64,000 nt of DNA from Ryuthela nishihirai (GCA_038380435.1 JAWZYU010000010.1:40582135-40646134); one strand, 5' to 3'. Counted from the stretch's first letter, positions 23,501-35,149 are shown. Notes: generated by a model from the sequence alone, not told the origin. A program made the numbers and translations.

Positions 23501-23877
23501 TTGGGTTGTTTTACCTATGAGCAACACTTTTTCGCACACTATGGGCTAAATGGCCAGATCACAAAGACCCTGAAGGCTCAGAGAAGGTATGGGAGCCATT
23601 GGAACAGCTGTTGGGAGACAGATTACAGTCTCCCATCAAGGCCATCCAGCATGTTCTTTAACATGCACAGGGTATGGCTCTCCCTCACAGAGAGCCACGG
23701 CTTAACGTCCCACCCAACGGATGACAGCCTTTCCTAGCCCATCGGTGTCCCCTAGTGGCCAAGGGCAGGATGGTGAGTTATTGCAGAGATAAATCTCAAC
23801 ATTGACCCAGATGGGACTCGAACATGGAAACTGCAGATTATGAGTCTGGTGCGCTACCGACTGAGCCACCCCCGCCC
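23501..23877 (-). mobile_element. Full-length SINE1 with 13-bp TSD
   Basis: A complete tail-left SINE1 whose tRNA-like head (reversed A-box GCGCTACCGACTGAGCCACC) is present. Exact direct repeats CTGACTAATGAAG flank it at 23488-23500 and 23878-23890. Internal deletions of some 15 bases are seen relative to the copy at 43.8 kb. Confidence 0.92.
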
Positions 23878-23890
23878 CTGACTAATGAAG

Positions 23891-24780
23891 AGTAGATCAG
23901 ACTGGAACAGCAAAATTACCCTGTTGAAAATAATGATAACTCTAAAACTGATGATTTAATGGTATGGAAATAAAATTAATGACAAGTTTTATTAACAAGA
24001 TCAATGATGCCACAGATATTATAACTGCAATTGACAAAAATTTTGAATGCACACTGAATGAAGATATGCTTTCTTGATATGAGATATTGCTTCAAAGAAA
24101 TGGTTTGGGTGAAAGAACTTCGGGCAAAGCAATCAACTCTTGATGCCTTTTTCACAAAGCAGATAATTATTTGGTGATGAACCCCAACTATATCCATCTT
24201 TTCCTATGTAAAGCCAATCTATACAGTATAAGTTTTCTATCAAACTTCAAATAAATTAAGAATTAACTACACTTGTTCACTTAATTATTACATAATTGCA
24301 ATAAATTATAATGCTGGGAACGCATCTCTGTAAGCACCATAAAAAAATCCTCATTTAATACTGATTTGTTTTATGCTCTGGTTCTCAGGAACACATCCCC
24401 TGCATTAAATAGGATACAACTGTATATATGTTGTAAAATAAGTCCCACGGCAGAAAACAGTTTTCAGAATTTTGGTTGACTGACAGCTTAATGAAAACTG
24501 CCAACGTCAGCTGTTCCATCTCATTACCTCAATTGCTTCGATACATGCTTCATCACTGAACATAGAAAGAGTACTTTAATCTGGGAGTAGCTGTGTCTCT
24601 TTTAGGCAAATTATTAGTTCTGTTCAGTCTTTTATCCACCTCTCCAACTTGTTATTTTAAACTCTCATTATCTAAGTTGTTTTAGTTAACATAATTGTAA
24701 ATATATATCAAAATACATATAAATATATAAATTTAAAAATTTTAAAAATACTATTATCTTTCCATATGTGCTCAAAAAGT
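23891..24780. other. Intron 1, no recognised feature
   Basis: AT-rich. I see no gene or element. Confidence 0.4.
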
Positions 24781-24781
24781 T

Positions 24782-24959
24782 GAAAATAAAACTAAAGCAT
24801 ATTCGATGGTGCAAATCAGTCACTGAATTTGTATTCACTTCAAAGGAAGATAGGACTCTGGTATTTTGTTGAGTAGATAAAATCAGCACCCTATCTTCCT
24901 TTGAAGTCAAATGAATTCAGTGATTAATTGCATCATCAATATTCTTTAGTTTTATTTTC
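24782..24959. repeat. Foldback (MITE-like) element
   Basis: Two arms of about 70 bases (24782-24853 and 24891-24959) are imperfect reverse complements. Their inner ends, TTCAAAGGAAGATAG and CTATCTTCCTTTGAA, pair perfectly. A 37-base interior separates them. I could not identify a target duplication. Confidence 0.75.
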
Positions 24960-25138
24960 TACTTTTTAGAAAGCATATTTTTGATTTGTTACTAAAAACA
25001 GCTACTTTCAAAAACTTTCATTTGATATATGACTATAAACATCAACATTTTTCCTTCCTGTTTATGGAGATGTGTTTAAGGTAGCTCATGACATTGGAGA
25101 CATTACAAGTATTAATTTGAGATATATCATTAAAATCT

Positions 25139-25555
25139 GCCCCTTTTCTAGGGGTGGGATCAAAATTTGAAACAGTCTATGGAAGTCTTGATATGAGCTT
25201 TCATTTAACACCTAACTTGTAACTGCAGGCCATATGTTTGGAAAATAGCAAAACAATTCACATTTCCCCTTTTTTAGGGGATGAGAAACAGCAGGGTGGG
25301 ATTTTTTTTCTTAACTTGTAGCATTCCCCATTTGACCTTCCATTTGACACATAGCTTGTTACTTTTGACCTTTGTGTTCCAAAGATATAACAGAAAAATC
25401 ATTTTCATATTTCCCCTTTTTAGGGGGAAGAAAGCATAGGGAGTCCATTTTTTTATAGTCTATGACATCCTGCATGTCATAAGCTTTCATTGACACATAA
25501 CCATGAAGTTTGTCCATTGTGTTCAAAAGATATGGTGGAACAACTGCTTTGACAA
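25139..25555. repeat. Degenerate tandem repeat, three units of about 127-147 bp
   Basis: Each unit begins with a CCCCTTTTTTAGGGG-like palindrome (25139, 25266, 25413). It continues with a CATTTGACACATAGCTTGT-like block and a TGTGTTCAAAAGATAT-like end. The units are diverged from one another. I do not recognise a coding or structural role. Confidence 0.65.
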
Positions 25556-25863
25556 ATCCACAAACGAACACATGATGAACGAAAAGCATAGGAAGATAAG
25601 TAAATATATGCTTTAGGTGGCATAAATAAAAAGCATTAAGAAACTAACACTTTTTTGATTCCTTTTTAAACTTTACATACATGCAGTATTTACTATAGCT
25701 TTTGAATCCATAATTTGCCAAAACATGATTTGAATCATCTGAAAGAAAAAAATTCAGTACAACAATGCATAGCAAAATACAGTGATAAACAACAAACATT
25801 ATTTGTCACACTATGGTCATTTAGAATGACCACAAGTCTCTCACATTGCCACAATAAAAAAAA

Positions 25864-25930
25864 ATACCCCCTCAAGCAAGCTGCTTGTCACAGAGGTCTG
25901 ACAGGAGTCTGTCAGTTTACATACCACATT
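25864..25930 (-). mobile_element. SINE2 3' fragment
   Basis: Only the tail-proximal 65 bases are present, starting ATACCCCCTCAAGCAAGCTG and ending near the TCAGTTTACATACCACA segment. Confidence 0.8.
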
Positions 25931-25971
25931 AAAATGAAATGTGTTATTCAAAAGGTAAAATCTTTTTATTA

Positions 25972-26415
25972 TACAGGGTGTCCCTGAATTCATGGCCCAA
26001 ACATAAGGGGATGTAGTTCACACCGAATCTACCAATATTCATCATAGAATATGCAGCCGCAAACGCAGTGAGGAGTCGGAAATGAAGTGCAGACACAGAG
26101 GTTTCCAGAGTGACATTTATTGGAGATCATTACAACAAATGCTCAAACGTCCGTCCACCAACGTTGACACAGGCGGCACAACAGCAGAGTAGTGATCGGC
26201 GTACCTGCTCGTAAACAGCGGGCTTGTCACGCACATTGATGGCTGAGAATACTGGGGTTTGACCGATCCAGTGCTTTTAAGCCGTGCCGCCTCGTCTGCG
26301 CCCCCTACCGGCACCGGGCTGCATTTGCAGCCACATATTCTATGACAAATATTGGTGGGTTCGGTGTGTACTACCAACCCCTCACGTTTGGGCCATGAAT
26401 TCAGGACACCCTGTA
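25972..26415 (-). mobile_element. DNA transposon remnant with long terminal inverted repeats (TACAGGGTGTCC)
   Basis: The 444-bp element has imperfect terminal inverted repeats of about 95 bases, both starting TACAGGGTGTCC and reading on into AATTCATGGCCCAAAC. The flanks are TA-rich on both sides, consistent with TA target duplication. The minus-strand interior encodes what looks like the C-terminus of a transposase (VYEQVRRSLL, then VNVGGRTFEHLL and a stop), followed by AATAAA. It is therefore a deletion derivative of a larger mariner-superfamily-like element that kept the last transposase codons. The block is clearly GC-richer than its surroundings. Confidence 0.75.
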
Positions 26416-27032
26416 TAATAGGAACATTGATGATCAGACAGATAACAACAATATGCAGATGCTTAAGAATTTATAGATAACAAAAACTTATGATAGAACA
26501 ACTAAAAGATTAACACACAACTAATTCCAAATTAGATTGTTTTTTTTTTCTTCTATTAAAACTTAAAAATTATAGCTCAAGTTATAGTTCCAGTCACATT
26601 CTCTGACTGGCTGTTGACTTTTGGCACAAATCAACATTCAAGCTAATCATTAGCCAATTTGATAATTCTGCTGGTTCATTTTATTAACAATTCATACACA
26701 TCTGTTGCTGATGATGATACATTATGCAATGAACAATTGTTTCTTAACCAAGTTTTTTTCTCTAACTGTTTAAAATTCACAACTTTCTTCTTATATTTTA
26801 GCTAAGAAATTTATTTTATTATATAGTTGCAGTTTGCTTCAAGGTATACAACTGCATTATTAGACACATTGTATAAATACATTTAAGAAATATGTTTTGT
26901 GAATATTTTTTATAGTCTAGCTCTTCAGTGCAGTGTCCAGCTACTAGGCTAGTCATGAACTCTCCTAACTTCAGGAGCTTAAAGCTGATATCATTCACAG
27001 TCAAAAACTTCATACGGATATAGGTCAGATTC
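26416..27032. other. Intron 1, no recognised feature
   Basis: AT-rich, without gene-like frames. Confidence 0.4.
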
Positions 27033-27845
27033 TTAACCCTTCCAGGGTCCCGTCAATTATACATGTTTGACAGAATCTAAAATGAGAGGCCCAAGATGTC
27101 TATATCCATTTTTTTTTGTACAATAAAAAAACATTTTTTAATATAGAAATTGCCACTTGAAATTTTTTTTACATATATCTTCCAAAAATATGTAATTCAA
27201 GCTTGGAAAACAACATTCTTTTTTCTTTCATTTGAAGCACATTTTATTAAACTACAATCTAGAGCCATCTGATCACCATTTCTTAGAAGTGACATACGGG
27301 ATTCTCAATTTATTAATGTTACTCTATGCTGAAGCAATCCCATGGTTTAAGCTCACAAGTTTGATTTGGGGTGTCATAAGCAAATTATTTCTTAAAGTTC
27401 TGGTAAACATGTTACGGCCCAGCAGATTGCAGAAATTAGTAGCAAGTGGCAACTGTGTGCTGAATAGTAGCATCATCAACAATGGATAACTTTTCAATTC
27501 AGTTAGCATTTTATTTGTATTTTTATTTCAATAGATCTGTTATAAATCTATGGAAATAAAATCATATGTATTGATCTTTTGGAGTTATGCAAAACTGCAA
27601 TGATGACAATGGTGGCTTAACAAGTTGTTGATTCATTTTTACTTCTTTCAATAAATGATTTTTATTTCTGTAGATCTTTCACAGTTAAGCTACATTGCTG
27701 ATTATGACAATGGCTGGCTTATAGCTTGTTCAATTTTACTTCTGTTAATTTATTGATTTTATTCACATATATTTATATGTCATTTTTGACCTTTCAGTCA
27801 TGATGCATTGTTGGCTATGGTGATGATAGCTTGCAACTTATTGCT

Positions 27846-27887
27846 GCAAAGCAGCTGCTTGAGGGGGTATTTATTTTTATTTATTAG
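27846..27887 (+). mobile_element. SINE2 tail-only fragment
   Basis: Only the last 20 bases of SINE2 (AGCAGCTGCTTGAGGGGGTA) and an ATTT-type tail are present, as in an extremely 5'-truncated retroposed copy. Confidence 0.7.
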
Positions 27888-28504
27888 GTTATATGCTATT
27901 TTTTTATTACTTTTTTGTTTTTTAGTCAAAAAACTGATCTTTTATAGTTTCCTGAAAATGAATGAGGTATTGGTTACAGAAGCAAAAAGCCTTGGCATGG
28001 AAATCAGTCCTATGGTTGGAAGGACAATTTCATCAAAGGTGTTATAACTTCCCCTCATCCAAACTTCTCTGCAACTATGCTGAGGCATTTTACACCCCCC
28101 CCCCCCCCCACTTTAATATCTTGGCTGTGCCACTCAGGATCTTGATGTTTTTTAGCCTTGGTGCACCAACTTTTCAGCACTTTGCCAAGATCCCCAAAAT
28201 GCAACACCAAAAGAAAAATTGCATAATGTTTGGTATAAAGTAAGGTCAAGAAATCGTTTCTACATTTCATAAACAGGACAGAAAACTCCATGAATGTGAT
28301 CACTCTCAGTCACCTTGTTTAACACTGGGCTATTTTAAAATATACCATACTGAGAAGAATTATAAAAAGAAATAAAAATCATGTTTCACATAAATATATT
28401 ATTCAGGAAGAAATTTTCTTTCGATTAATATAAAATGTAACTCAGTAGTAATGTTTCACGGGAGATATCCTGCAGAAATGGGCTCATGAAATAGCTGAAA
28501 AAAA

Positions 28505-28735
28505 TTGGATTTGCCATGAGTGGGTTGGGGTATTTTACCTCTGAGAGGTAGCACTTTTCTGCACACAATGACCAATAAGTTTTATGACCACTGTAAAACA
28601 TTGGATTGAGTTGTTTTATCTCTGAGTCAGATCATAAAGACCCAAAGGCTCACATAAGGTTGGGAGCCCACTAGACAGCTGTTAGGAGACATGATAGCCA
28701 CTTGTCAAGGTCATCCAGTGTGTTCTTTAACATGC
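28505..28735 (-). mobile_element. SINE1 3' fragments
   Basis: Two adjacent tail-left starts are seen. One is GGGTATTTTACCTCTGAGAG near 28527, and the other GAGTTGTTTTATCTCTGAG near 28607. The second continues through AACAGCTGTTAGGAG-like sequence to GTGTTCTTTAACATGCA at 28735, where it stops. The heads are absent. Confidence 0.75.
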
Positions 28736-29109
28736 ATTCTAGCTCGAAAAATAATATTTTCTTTTTCCATTCGATGCATATTTTATTAAACTACAATATA
28801 AATAATTTGATAAAGCCATGCGATTTCCATATTTTAGAAGCACTATACGGTATTGCTAATTTGTTTGTTAACATTATAATTTATATTGAAGCAATCACCT
28901 GATTTAAGCTCACAAGTTTGATTTAAACTATTATCAACATATTTTTCTTGAAATTTTTGAAAAACTCCTAAAAAATGAAAAAAAAAACTGCTATTTTTAA
29001 AAATGGAAGATTTTTGGAAGGAATTATGAAATATGTACTTTTTTGGTATAAAACTGCAAAGTGTTATTAAAATTAATATGTTATTACAATGTTCATATTT
29101 TTTACTTCA

Positions 29110-29628
29110 AAAAAATTCAGAATTAAATTCTCTTTAATTTGGTATATAACATGACCTATTTCTGTTGATTGGTTATTTTTTTTAATTCTAAAGTTGACTT
29201 ATTTATCTGACTCGGAACAAATGGCTAAAAGCCTGGACTTTTCTCAAAGTGTGGTACCGGAAAAAAAATCCAAAATGGAATAATTTTCTTATTTCAAGTA
29301 AAAATTTATTTCTGTGTTATTCAGAAATAAATACGTTTTCTATTCATGTGTATTATAATCATACCTGTCTATTAGTTTTTTTAAATAAATTTTTGTGTTG
29401 CCAGATGCATTTTTTTACTGCATGATTCTAAAAAAAAATCCTATTGGAATATAAAACTAGTTGTCTTTTTTTTTTGGTTATTTTACTTTCAGAAAATCCA
29501 GAATTAAACGCTGATTAATTTGGCATATAACATGCCATAATTCCTTTCATTAGTTATTTGGCAAAAAAGTTCCAAAGTTAATTTTTTTTGCCCGATCAGA
29601 GTGAAAAAATTGCTGGACCTGGGAAGGG
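29110..29628 (+). repeat. Dispersed AT-rich repeat, two blocks
   Basis: Blocks with CAGAATTAAATTCTCTTTAA followed by GGTATATAACATGACC occur at about 29118-29200 and again at 29490-29580. Related blocks lie at 41520-41640, 62490-62580 and 63028-63100. They appear to be the 3' part of the element ending at 29628. Confidence 0.5.
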
Positions 29629-29810
29629 TTAAGTCTCTCTGTCACATTCGAAATATATGGGGGAAGAACTGCAATCAGAAAAACAAACAAACTGACAAAT
29701 GATAAGGTAAAAAACATCTGATAAATAATAAGAATAAGCAAACAACCAAGACAATGGAATCACCCTTCACAATATATATAGAGGGAAGTTTTAAACACAC
29801 CACCTAGTGA

Positions 29811-29940
29811 CACTTCACTGTAGATGGAATGCTGTTCTTGCTCCAAAAAGCTTTATTTACACCTGACAACTTTTTACTATGTAGTTTGAAGGATAAGCTT
29901 TTTAGTTTTATTGTTGAACAACAGAGTACTTTTTGTTATT
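29811..29940 (+). repeat. Short retroposon-like unit (PAL family), single copy
   Basis: A unit of about 130 bases runs CACTTCACTGTAGATGGAAT, CTTGCTCCAAAAAGCTT, then GTAGTTTGAAGGATAAGC and TTTTATTGTTGAACAACAGAG. It is collinear with each arm of the palindrome at 40.7-41 kb. PAL family is my working name. Confidence 0.65.
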
Positions 29941-31084
29941 TCATTCTTACATACTAAAGTTTTTATTCTTGAACTTACAATAAATGTTCAAATGATTCCT
30001 CTCAGCCTCAATACACATCACAGCTTATCTGTGAATTTTCATTTCTTTTGAATGTTCTCTGCCAATGTTCTAACAAAGTTTATCTACATGTTCCATTGCT
30101 GATCAACTTGACATCAGTTCCAAAACCTAATAACAAAGCTTCAATTCAGAATTCCAGGATGAAGCTTCTTATGGCACCACTAATTATATGCAATCGTATT
30201 ACCAAAGGTACGTTGTTTAACAGTGGAAGCAGTTACTGTTGCAGAAACTGTAACTAAATGTCACCTGTAAGATGACCTTCAGAGATAAATTGACCAAACA
30301 ATTGATCATAGAGAAATACTACACATCGACACTGATGTTGAATGCTACTTTCCACAGTAGCATATCAATTCATTTCTGATCAGGCATGTGAATTGTGAGT
30401 GATGCTGACACCATTGCAAGTAAACTGAACCTCATCACAGAATACAATATATCAGTGCAAGTGTCAATCGTTATTCTGTTCATATCAATATTCATTGAGC
30501 TAATTATAAAATTCCAGCTTTGGGCATGATCCGTTTGAAGTGCTGAACACACTACAGATAATATGGAACATGTCTTCTTGTAATGTTCTACATACTCTCA
30601 TTTGAGAAATCTAAGATGCATGGAAATCCTTTGCATACTAACATCAAGAATCCAATGTATCACCTGAAAGTTTTCTTGTTCAGCTACATCCCTCTGGTGC
30701 CAATTTTGTGCACCAGCACAATGAATCCATTGACCAAGGAAGCAATCATTGAAATATGTTTTCACCACATAACATGAATAATTTCATCATCTTGTTGTAC
30801 AAGATGCTCAGATAAAATAAAAATACAAAAAAAATTATCTCAAAATCTCCCCAAAATGTTGATAAACAATTTATCAATCCAGAATTTGATTTGTAAAGCA
30901 TCATTGGCAACAAGCAGCAACAGCAGTAATTGCATCACAAAATTTGTAAATGTACACATCAGCAGATTCTGCATTTGAAATCATAGAAGACATACTAAAT
31001 ACACAAACATCAACTGCAAACTATGAGATATATTCAACTACATTGCTAGTTAGGTTCAGTTAGTAACTGTATGATTCAAAATCA
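29941..31084. other. Intron 1, no recognised feature
   Basis: AT-rich. Frames of 60-70 residues have no recognisable features. Confidence 0.4.
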
Positions 31085-31092
31085 CACATGCT

Positions 31093-31309
31093 CAGGCCTG
31101 GGGGGAGAGAAATCGAGCTGGAAAAATGTACAGGGGTGGGGTGGCCCAAGAGACTGGATTTCCAATGCAGTATAAAATTTCCCCCTCCATTTTACAGGTC
31201 TTTAAAAAAAAATTCAAATATGCACGAAATATAAATAAGTTTAGCAATTTTTGCCTCTATTACCTTTACTAGCATTCTGAGAGTCCCCCCCCCCCCGAAT
31301 CTGGCCCTG
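31093..31309. mobile_element. Non-autonomous hAT-like MITE
   Basis: The 217-bp element begins CAGGCCTGGGGGGAG and ends CGAATCTGGCCCTG (CAGGGCCAGATTCG inward). It is flanked by 8-mers CACATGCT (31085-31092) and CATATGCT (31310-31317) that match 7 of 8. A run of about 13 C lies near the right end. Confidence 0.7.
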
Positions 31310-31317
31310 CATATGCT

Positions 31318-31650
31318 TGAACTTCAAACATCCATATCTACATAGCTCCACAACTGTTAAGCATCCAACTTACGTTCATATAAAATTTTTGAATTAAATA
31401 GTTATACAGTATAATATATTATTACCGCATTTAAGGGCAGAGTTTCTTGTTTACGCATTTTGCATAAGTATGTTTACTAATGACAAAGAATCTTGTATAA
31501 TAAATGATCATTAAAAAAAAAATTTTTTTCCCCATTTTACACTCTTTTCTGTCTTAAACCTATTTCAATATTACTATAATTATTTTTATCATTTATCCCA
31601 CCATTTTATGCACCCTTTACCACCCTTCAGATCGAAAATAAAATTAAAAA
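31318..31650. other. Intron 1, no recognised feature
   Basis: AT-rich sequence without a recognised element. Confidence 0.4.
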
Positions 31651-31654
31651 AAAA

Positions 31655-31770
31655 ACATATACCCCCTCAAGCAGCTGCTTGCTATAGAGGTCTGATAGGA
31701 GCCTGTCTGTTTATACACCATAGTAGAAGGTCTGTGAAGATGGCAGAACCTCAGCTGAAAAACAACACTA
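31655..31770 (-). mobile_element. SINE2 3' half
   Basis: Starts TATACCCCCTCAAGCAGCTG and ends after ACCTCAGCTGAAAAACAACAC. The tRNA-like head is missing. Confidence 0.82.
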
Positions 31771-32009
31771 GTTTGACCCATTTTTGCATATACGCAACCA
31801 GAAAAGATACTCTTTTTTTATCATGAAAAGTCTTTTTCATTTGAGAATATATCACAGTCCAATGTTTTTATGTCCAGGTCTCACCAAAAATATCCCCAGT
31901 GGGGCTGACATGTTTCAGCTACTGTGTATCCATCTATAAGAGTATTGGTCATGATTTGTAGGGGACTACACCATCAGAATTTTACAAATTGACATAAATA
32001 AGACAGCAG

Positions 32010-32378
32010 TTGGGTTCTTTTATCTCTGAGCAGCACTTTTTTGCATGCAATGGGTTAAATGGCCAGGTCACAAAGACCCCATGAGCTCAGAGATTGGGAG
32101 AAAGTGACCCACTAGATAGCTGTTAGAATACAGACAGAAGCTTTCAGAGCAATCCAGCATTATTTAATGTGCTCATGGTGTGGATCTTCTACATATGGGG
32201 TCATGACTTTATACATTCCATTTGATGGACAGCAACCTTCCCAGGCCCATTGGTGTCCCCTTTCTGACTGTGGGAAGGGTGGAATTCAGCAGAGATAAAT
32301 CTCAATGCTGGCAAAGGTGAGACTCGAACTTGGGAATTGCAGATTATGAGCTTGGTGCACTAGTAACTGAGCCAACCC
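32010..32378 (-). mobile_element. SINE1 copy, diverged, near full length
   Basis: Tail-left copy from GTTGGGTTCTTTTATCTCTG to a tRNA-like head with GAGACTCGAACTTGGGAATT and ACTAGTAACTGAGCCAACCC. It has many substitutions and a few small deletions. Confidence 0.85.
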
Positions 32379-32650
32379 AAACACCAAAGGAAGCAGTACA
32401 TGTGCATGCATGAAAATAATCCACAATCAGCACTCTTAAAGTGGTTACATAATAGCTGAAACATGACCATAATCTCAGGACTCTTGAAGTGGCTAGAGTA
32501 ACTGATACATGTCAGCCCCCTAAGGAATATTTCCAGTCAGACTCAGATACAAGGAATGGTAGACAGTGATGTCATTTTCTCAAACACAAAGACTTTTTGC
32601 ACATTAGTTGACAAACTGCTTTTTGCTGTGAAAAAGACATAATAAACTCT

Positions 32651-33412
32651 GGATCATTCAATGTCAATTCAACCAGGCCAATTCAACACCCATCACAGAT
32701 TTCAGTGATCTTTGGCATAAATGTTAGTACACGTCTAATTGCCCAAAATATTTTGAGTAAAAAAATTTCTGTAAGGAGTTATAGTAGTTTAACCAAGGAA
32801 AATACATAAAAATTTTAATCGTGACTAAAATTTTTTCGTTTTTTTTTTTCTTTGCTTCTATGGTAGATGAAAACACCAAATTGGTGTTCTGATGTAGATT
32901 TGGATTATGAATTTGTAAAAAAATCAAATTTTCAAAATGTATTATAGTTTTTGAAAAAAAATTTCAAAAACTAAAAATTTTAAATTGTGAAAAAAAGTGA
33001 TGTGGCCCTATCGATAAAAAATTAAAACTGACATATGTTGTTCATTATAATCCACAAAAAAATGCTCAAAATTTGGAGTATGATCAATTCTTTGTTAACA
33101 AGAAAAAAAATATTGCAGTTATACCAATGTTATCGCTAATGATGCATTTCAGGGGACTGACTTGAACCTCTTGTGCCTGTACACTAAGTGGAGAGGCTAC
33201 TGACATGCTTTGCTGTTTGCACTCAAATGCGACTTTGTAACTCCAACTACCATTCGGCTGCTATTCACAGCTGTAATGCTGTTGTTGATAAAAGTTCATA
33301 ACCTTTGTATACAATATGCAAATAGTTTGAAGGATAAACTCTAAAATTTTATTGCTCAATGACAGAGAATTTTAAATTATTTTAAACCTTTGTATAGACA
33401 AGCAAACAAAAA
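32651..33412 (+). repeat. Left arm of a large imperfect inverted repeat
   Basis: The block runs from GGATCATTCAATGTCAATTC through TTTGGCATAAATGTTAGTAC, GGTAGATGAAAACACCAAA and CTGCTATTCACAGCTGTAAT to GACAAGCAAACAAAAAAGCC. It is matched in reverse complement by 35320-36001. A 73-bp insertion (33312-33384) interrupts it. Confidence 0.82.
33312..33384 (+). mobile_element. 5'-truncated PAL-family insertion with 12-bp TSD
   Basis: These 73 bases equal the 3'-terminal part of the palindrome arm at 40.9-41.0 kb (from AAATAGTTTGAAGGATAAAC to the TTAAATTATTTTAA end). They are flanked by exact AACCTTTGTATA at 33300-33311 and 33385-33396. The matching right arm at 35.3 kb has an empty site here, which confirms an insertion. 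Truncation at one end with a variable-length TSD is the signature of target-primed reverse transcription. Confidence 0.85.
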
Positions 33413-34684
33413 AGCCCGGCTTTTGAGAGGACAAATTTAGCAATACAAATGTTGGATGATATGTAGGATGGGTGATCAGATTTCCATTGATAAAAGCCAG
33501 AACAGTTCAGTAAATTTTCCGATTTCAGTAAACTGAAATCAGAATATTTCTTCTCAATAGGTAACCCCAGAGAATATTTAACTGAAGCAGCTGTAGAATG
33601 GTGCAATAGATATGATGGGAAATTCACAGTAGGCAGGTAATGCAATAGTTCACTCACTATAAGTATGTTGAGTAAAGATTTTAGTTATGCTATGCAAATT
33701 GACAGTAAGTGTATGACTTACAGATGCATGACAGTTCACATAAATTTAAAAAACGTGTAAATAGTGTCCATGTAAATTACATAAAAAAAAGCAATAATAC
33801 AGTGACCATCTTATTTTAAAAATGCAATAAATATATGCAAGTGGCGAATAGACTGCATATCGTCACAAGAAACTGGGTGATTTAGGCATCCCAAAATATT
33901 GTTTCGGGACATAGGGACAGTTTCTAAAAACTGGGATATCTGATAATACTAACGATAACAAAATAAAACCAGAATTACTGAATTAACTAACTTGTCTGTA
34001 ACCTTTTTTTTTTTGCATTGTTTAATTAAAACCAAATGCACATTTAAACTGTTGTTGTCAGTCTGTACTTCATCAAAAAATAACGAAAATGTGTTTGTTT
34101 ACAAGCTTCTTCAGGAAAATTTCCTACACCTATAGATAGGTGTCAGCTGTTTTACCATGAACTTATTTTTTTTTTGGTGTAAAAATGATAAAGGTATATA
34201 TACAGGGCCAGCCCACTTCAAAAGCATACGAAGGGCAGCTTGGGGTAAGGGGGGGGGGGGGGATTTTAAGGGCAGCATGTTAGTAATTGGATGGGTTTGT
34301 TCTAATTTCAACTCAAAATGAAAGTCCCATAAATGCAAAGTACTAATGTCTTTATATAATGTTGTCATCATAGTAATTTTTAAATCCTTACTAATGATTT
34401 AAGAAGGTATTTTGATTTATTTTTTGCTGATGCAAAAAAAAAAAACACTGAGAATTACAAAAATTGCACAAATCACTTGAGGCAACCAAAAATAAAATAA
34501 AATCTAAGCAAGAAACATTTATTCACTTGAGTGGTAAAAATATTTTTTTGCAAGTGGAAAAAATAGCCAGAAGTATGGTGACAAAAAGCAAATTCCCTTG
34601 AGGGGCAGAAAAATAATGTTTGTTTGGGGCATCTTACAGGCACCGAGTATGGCTTTCCTGCATCTTTTCCTGAAAGTATGTATA
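33413..34684. other. Sequence between the arms of the large inverted repeat
   Basis: Mostly AT-rich and unassigned. At 34203 a CAGGGCCAGCCCACTTC start followed by a G run resembles one end of a hAT-like element, but I found no matching second end. Confidence 0.4.
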
Positions 34685-35149
34685 TACAGGGTGAATATGA
34701 AAAAGTGGGCAAAACTTTACAGGGTGGTAGAACGCAGCTATACGAGCAATATTCATCATAGAATGTATGGTCGGAACGCAAGCGGTGAGAAGTTAAAAGG
34801 TAGTTTTCCACTGTCACATTTAAAGAATGAACACAAGAAGGAGAGGAGATACTTCAGAAAACATTTTATTAACAGGAATGTAATTGAGGTACATGCTCAA
34901 AGAAATTGCTCAAAAGAGTACACAAAGTGCATATCCGCCATTTCGTGGTTAGTATAACCAGCCATCCTCTCGGCAATCCACGGTAGAAATGCCGTTGGGT
35001 GCGAGGACCGACCCTTTTATACCATTTCCAACACCACCTAGCGGCTCGCCATTTGCGTTCCGCCCATACTTTCTATGACGAATATTGCTCGTATAGCTGC
35101 GTTCTACCACCCCGTAAAGTTTTGCCCACTTTTTCAGATTCACCCTGTA
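34685..35149. mobile_element. Non-autonomous DNA transposon with about 100-bp TIRs (TACAGGGTGAAT)
   Basis: The 465-bp element has terminal inverted repeats of about 100 bases that are nearly identical. Both start TACAGGGTGAATNTGAAAAA and continue GTGGGCAAAACTTTAC, with TA on both outer flanks. The arms share the CAATATTCATCATAGAA motif with the element at 25972-26415, so the two are related subfamilies. The interior codes for nothing I recognise. The close match of the arms suggests it is younger than most neighbours. Confidence 0.85.

Larger units (their letters stand above)
27037..29628. mobile_element. Candidate piggyBac-like non-autonomous element bounded by TTAA
   Basis: TTAA at 27033-27036 is followed by CCCTTCCAGGGTCC. 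TTAA at 29629-29632 is preceded by GGACCTGGGAAGGG, which reads CCCTTCCCAGGTCC inward. TTAA flanks and CCC/GGG ends are the hallmark of piggyBac-superfamily elements. No transposase is recognisable inside. Two homologous direct blocks occur (about 27225-27375 and 28770-28925, both ending AAGCTCACAAGTTTGATTT), so this may be two partial copies, with SINE1 and SINE2 pieces inserted between them. Confidence 0.45.

Noticed and set aside
34203..34290. CAGGGCCAGCCC start of a hAT-like element
   Set aside because: No matching inverted end and no 8-bp duplication found; only one end is visible.
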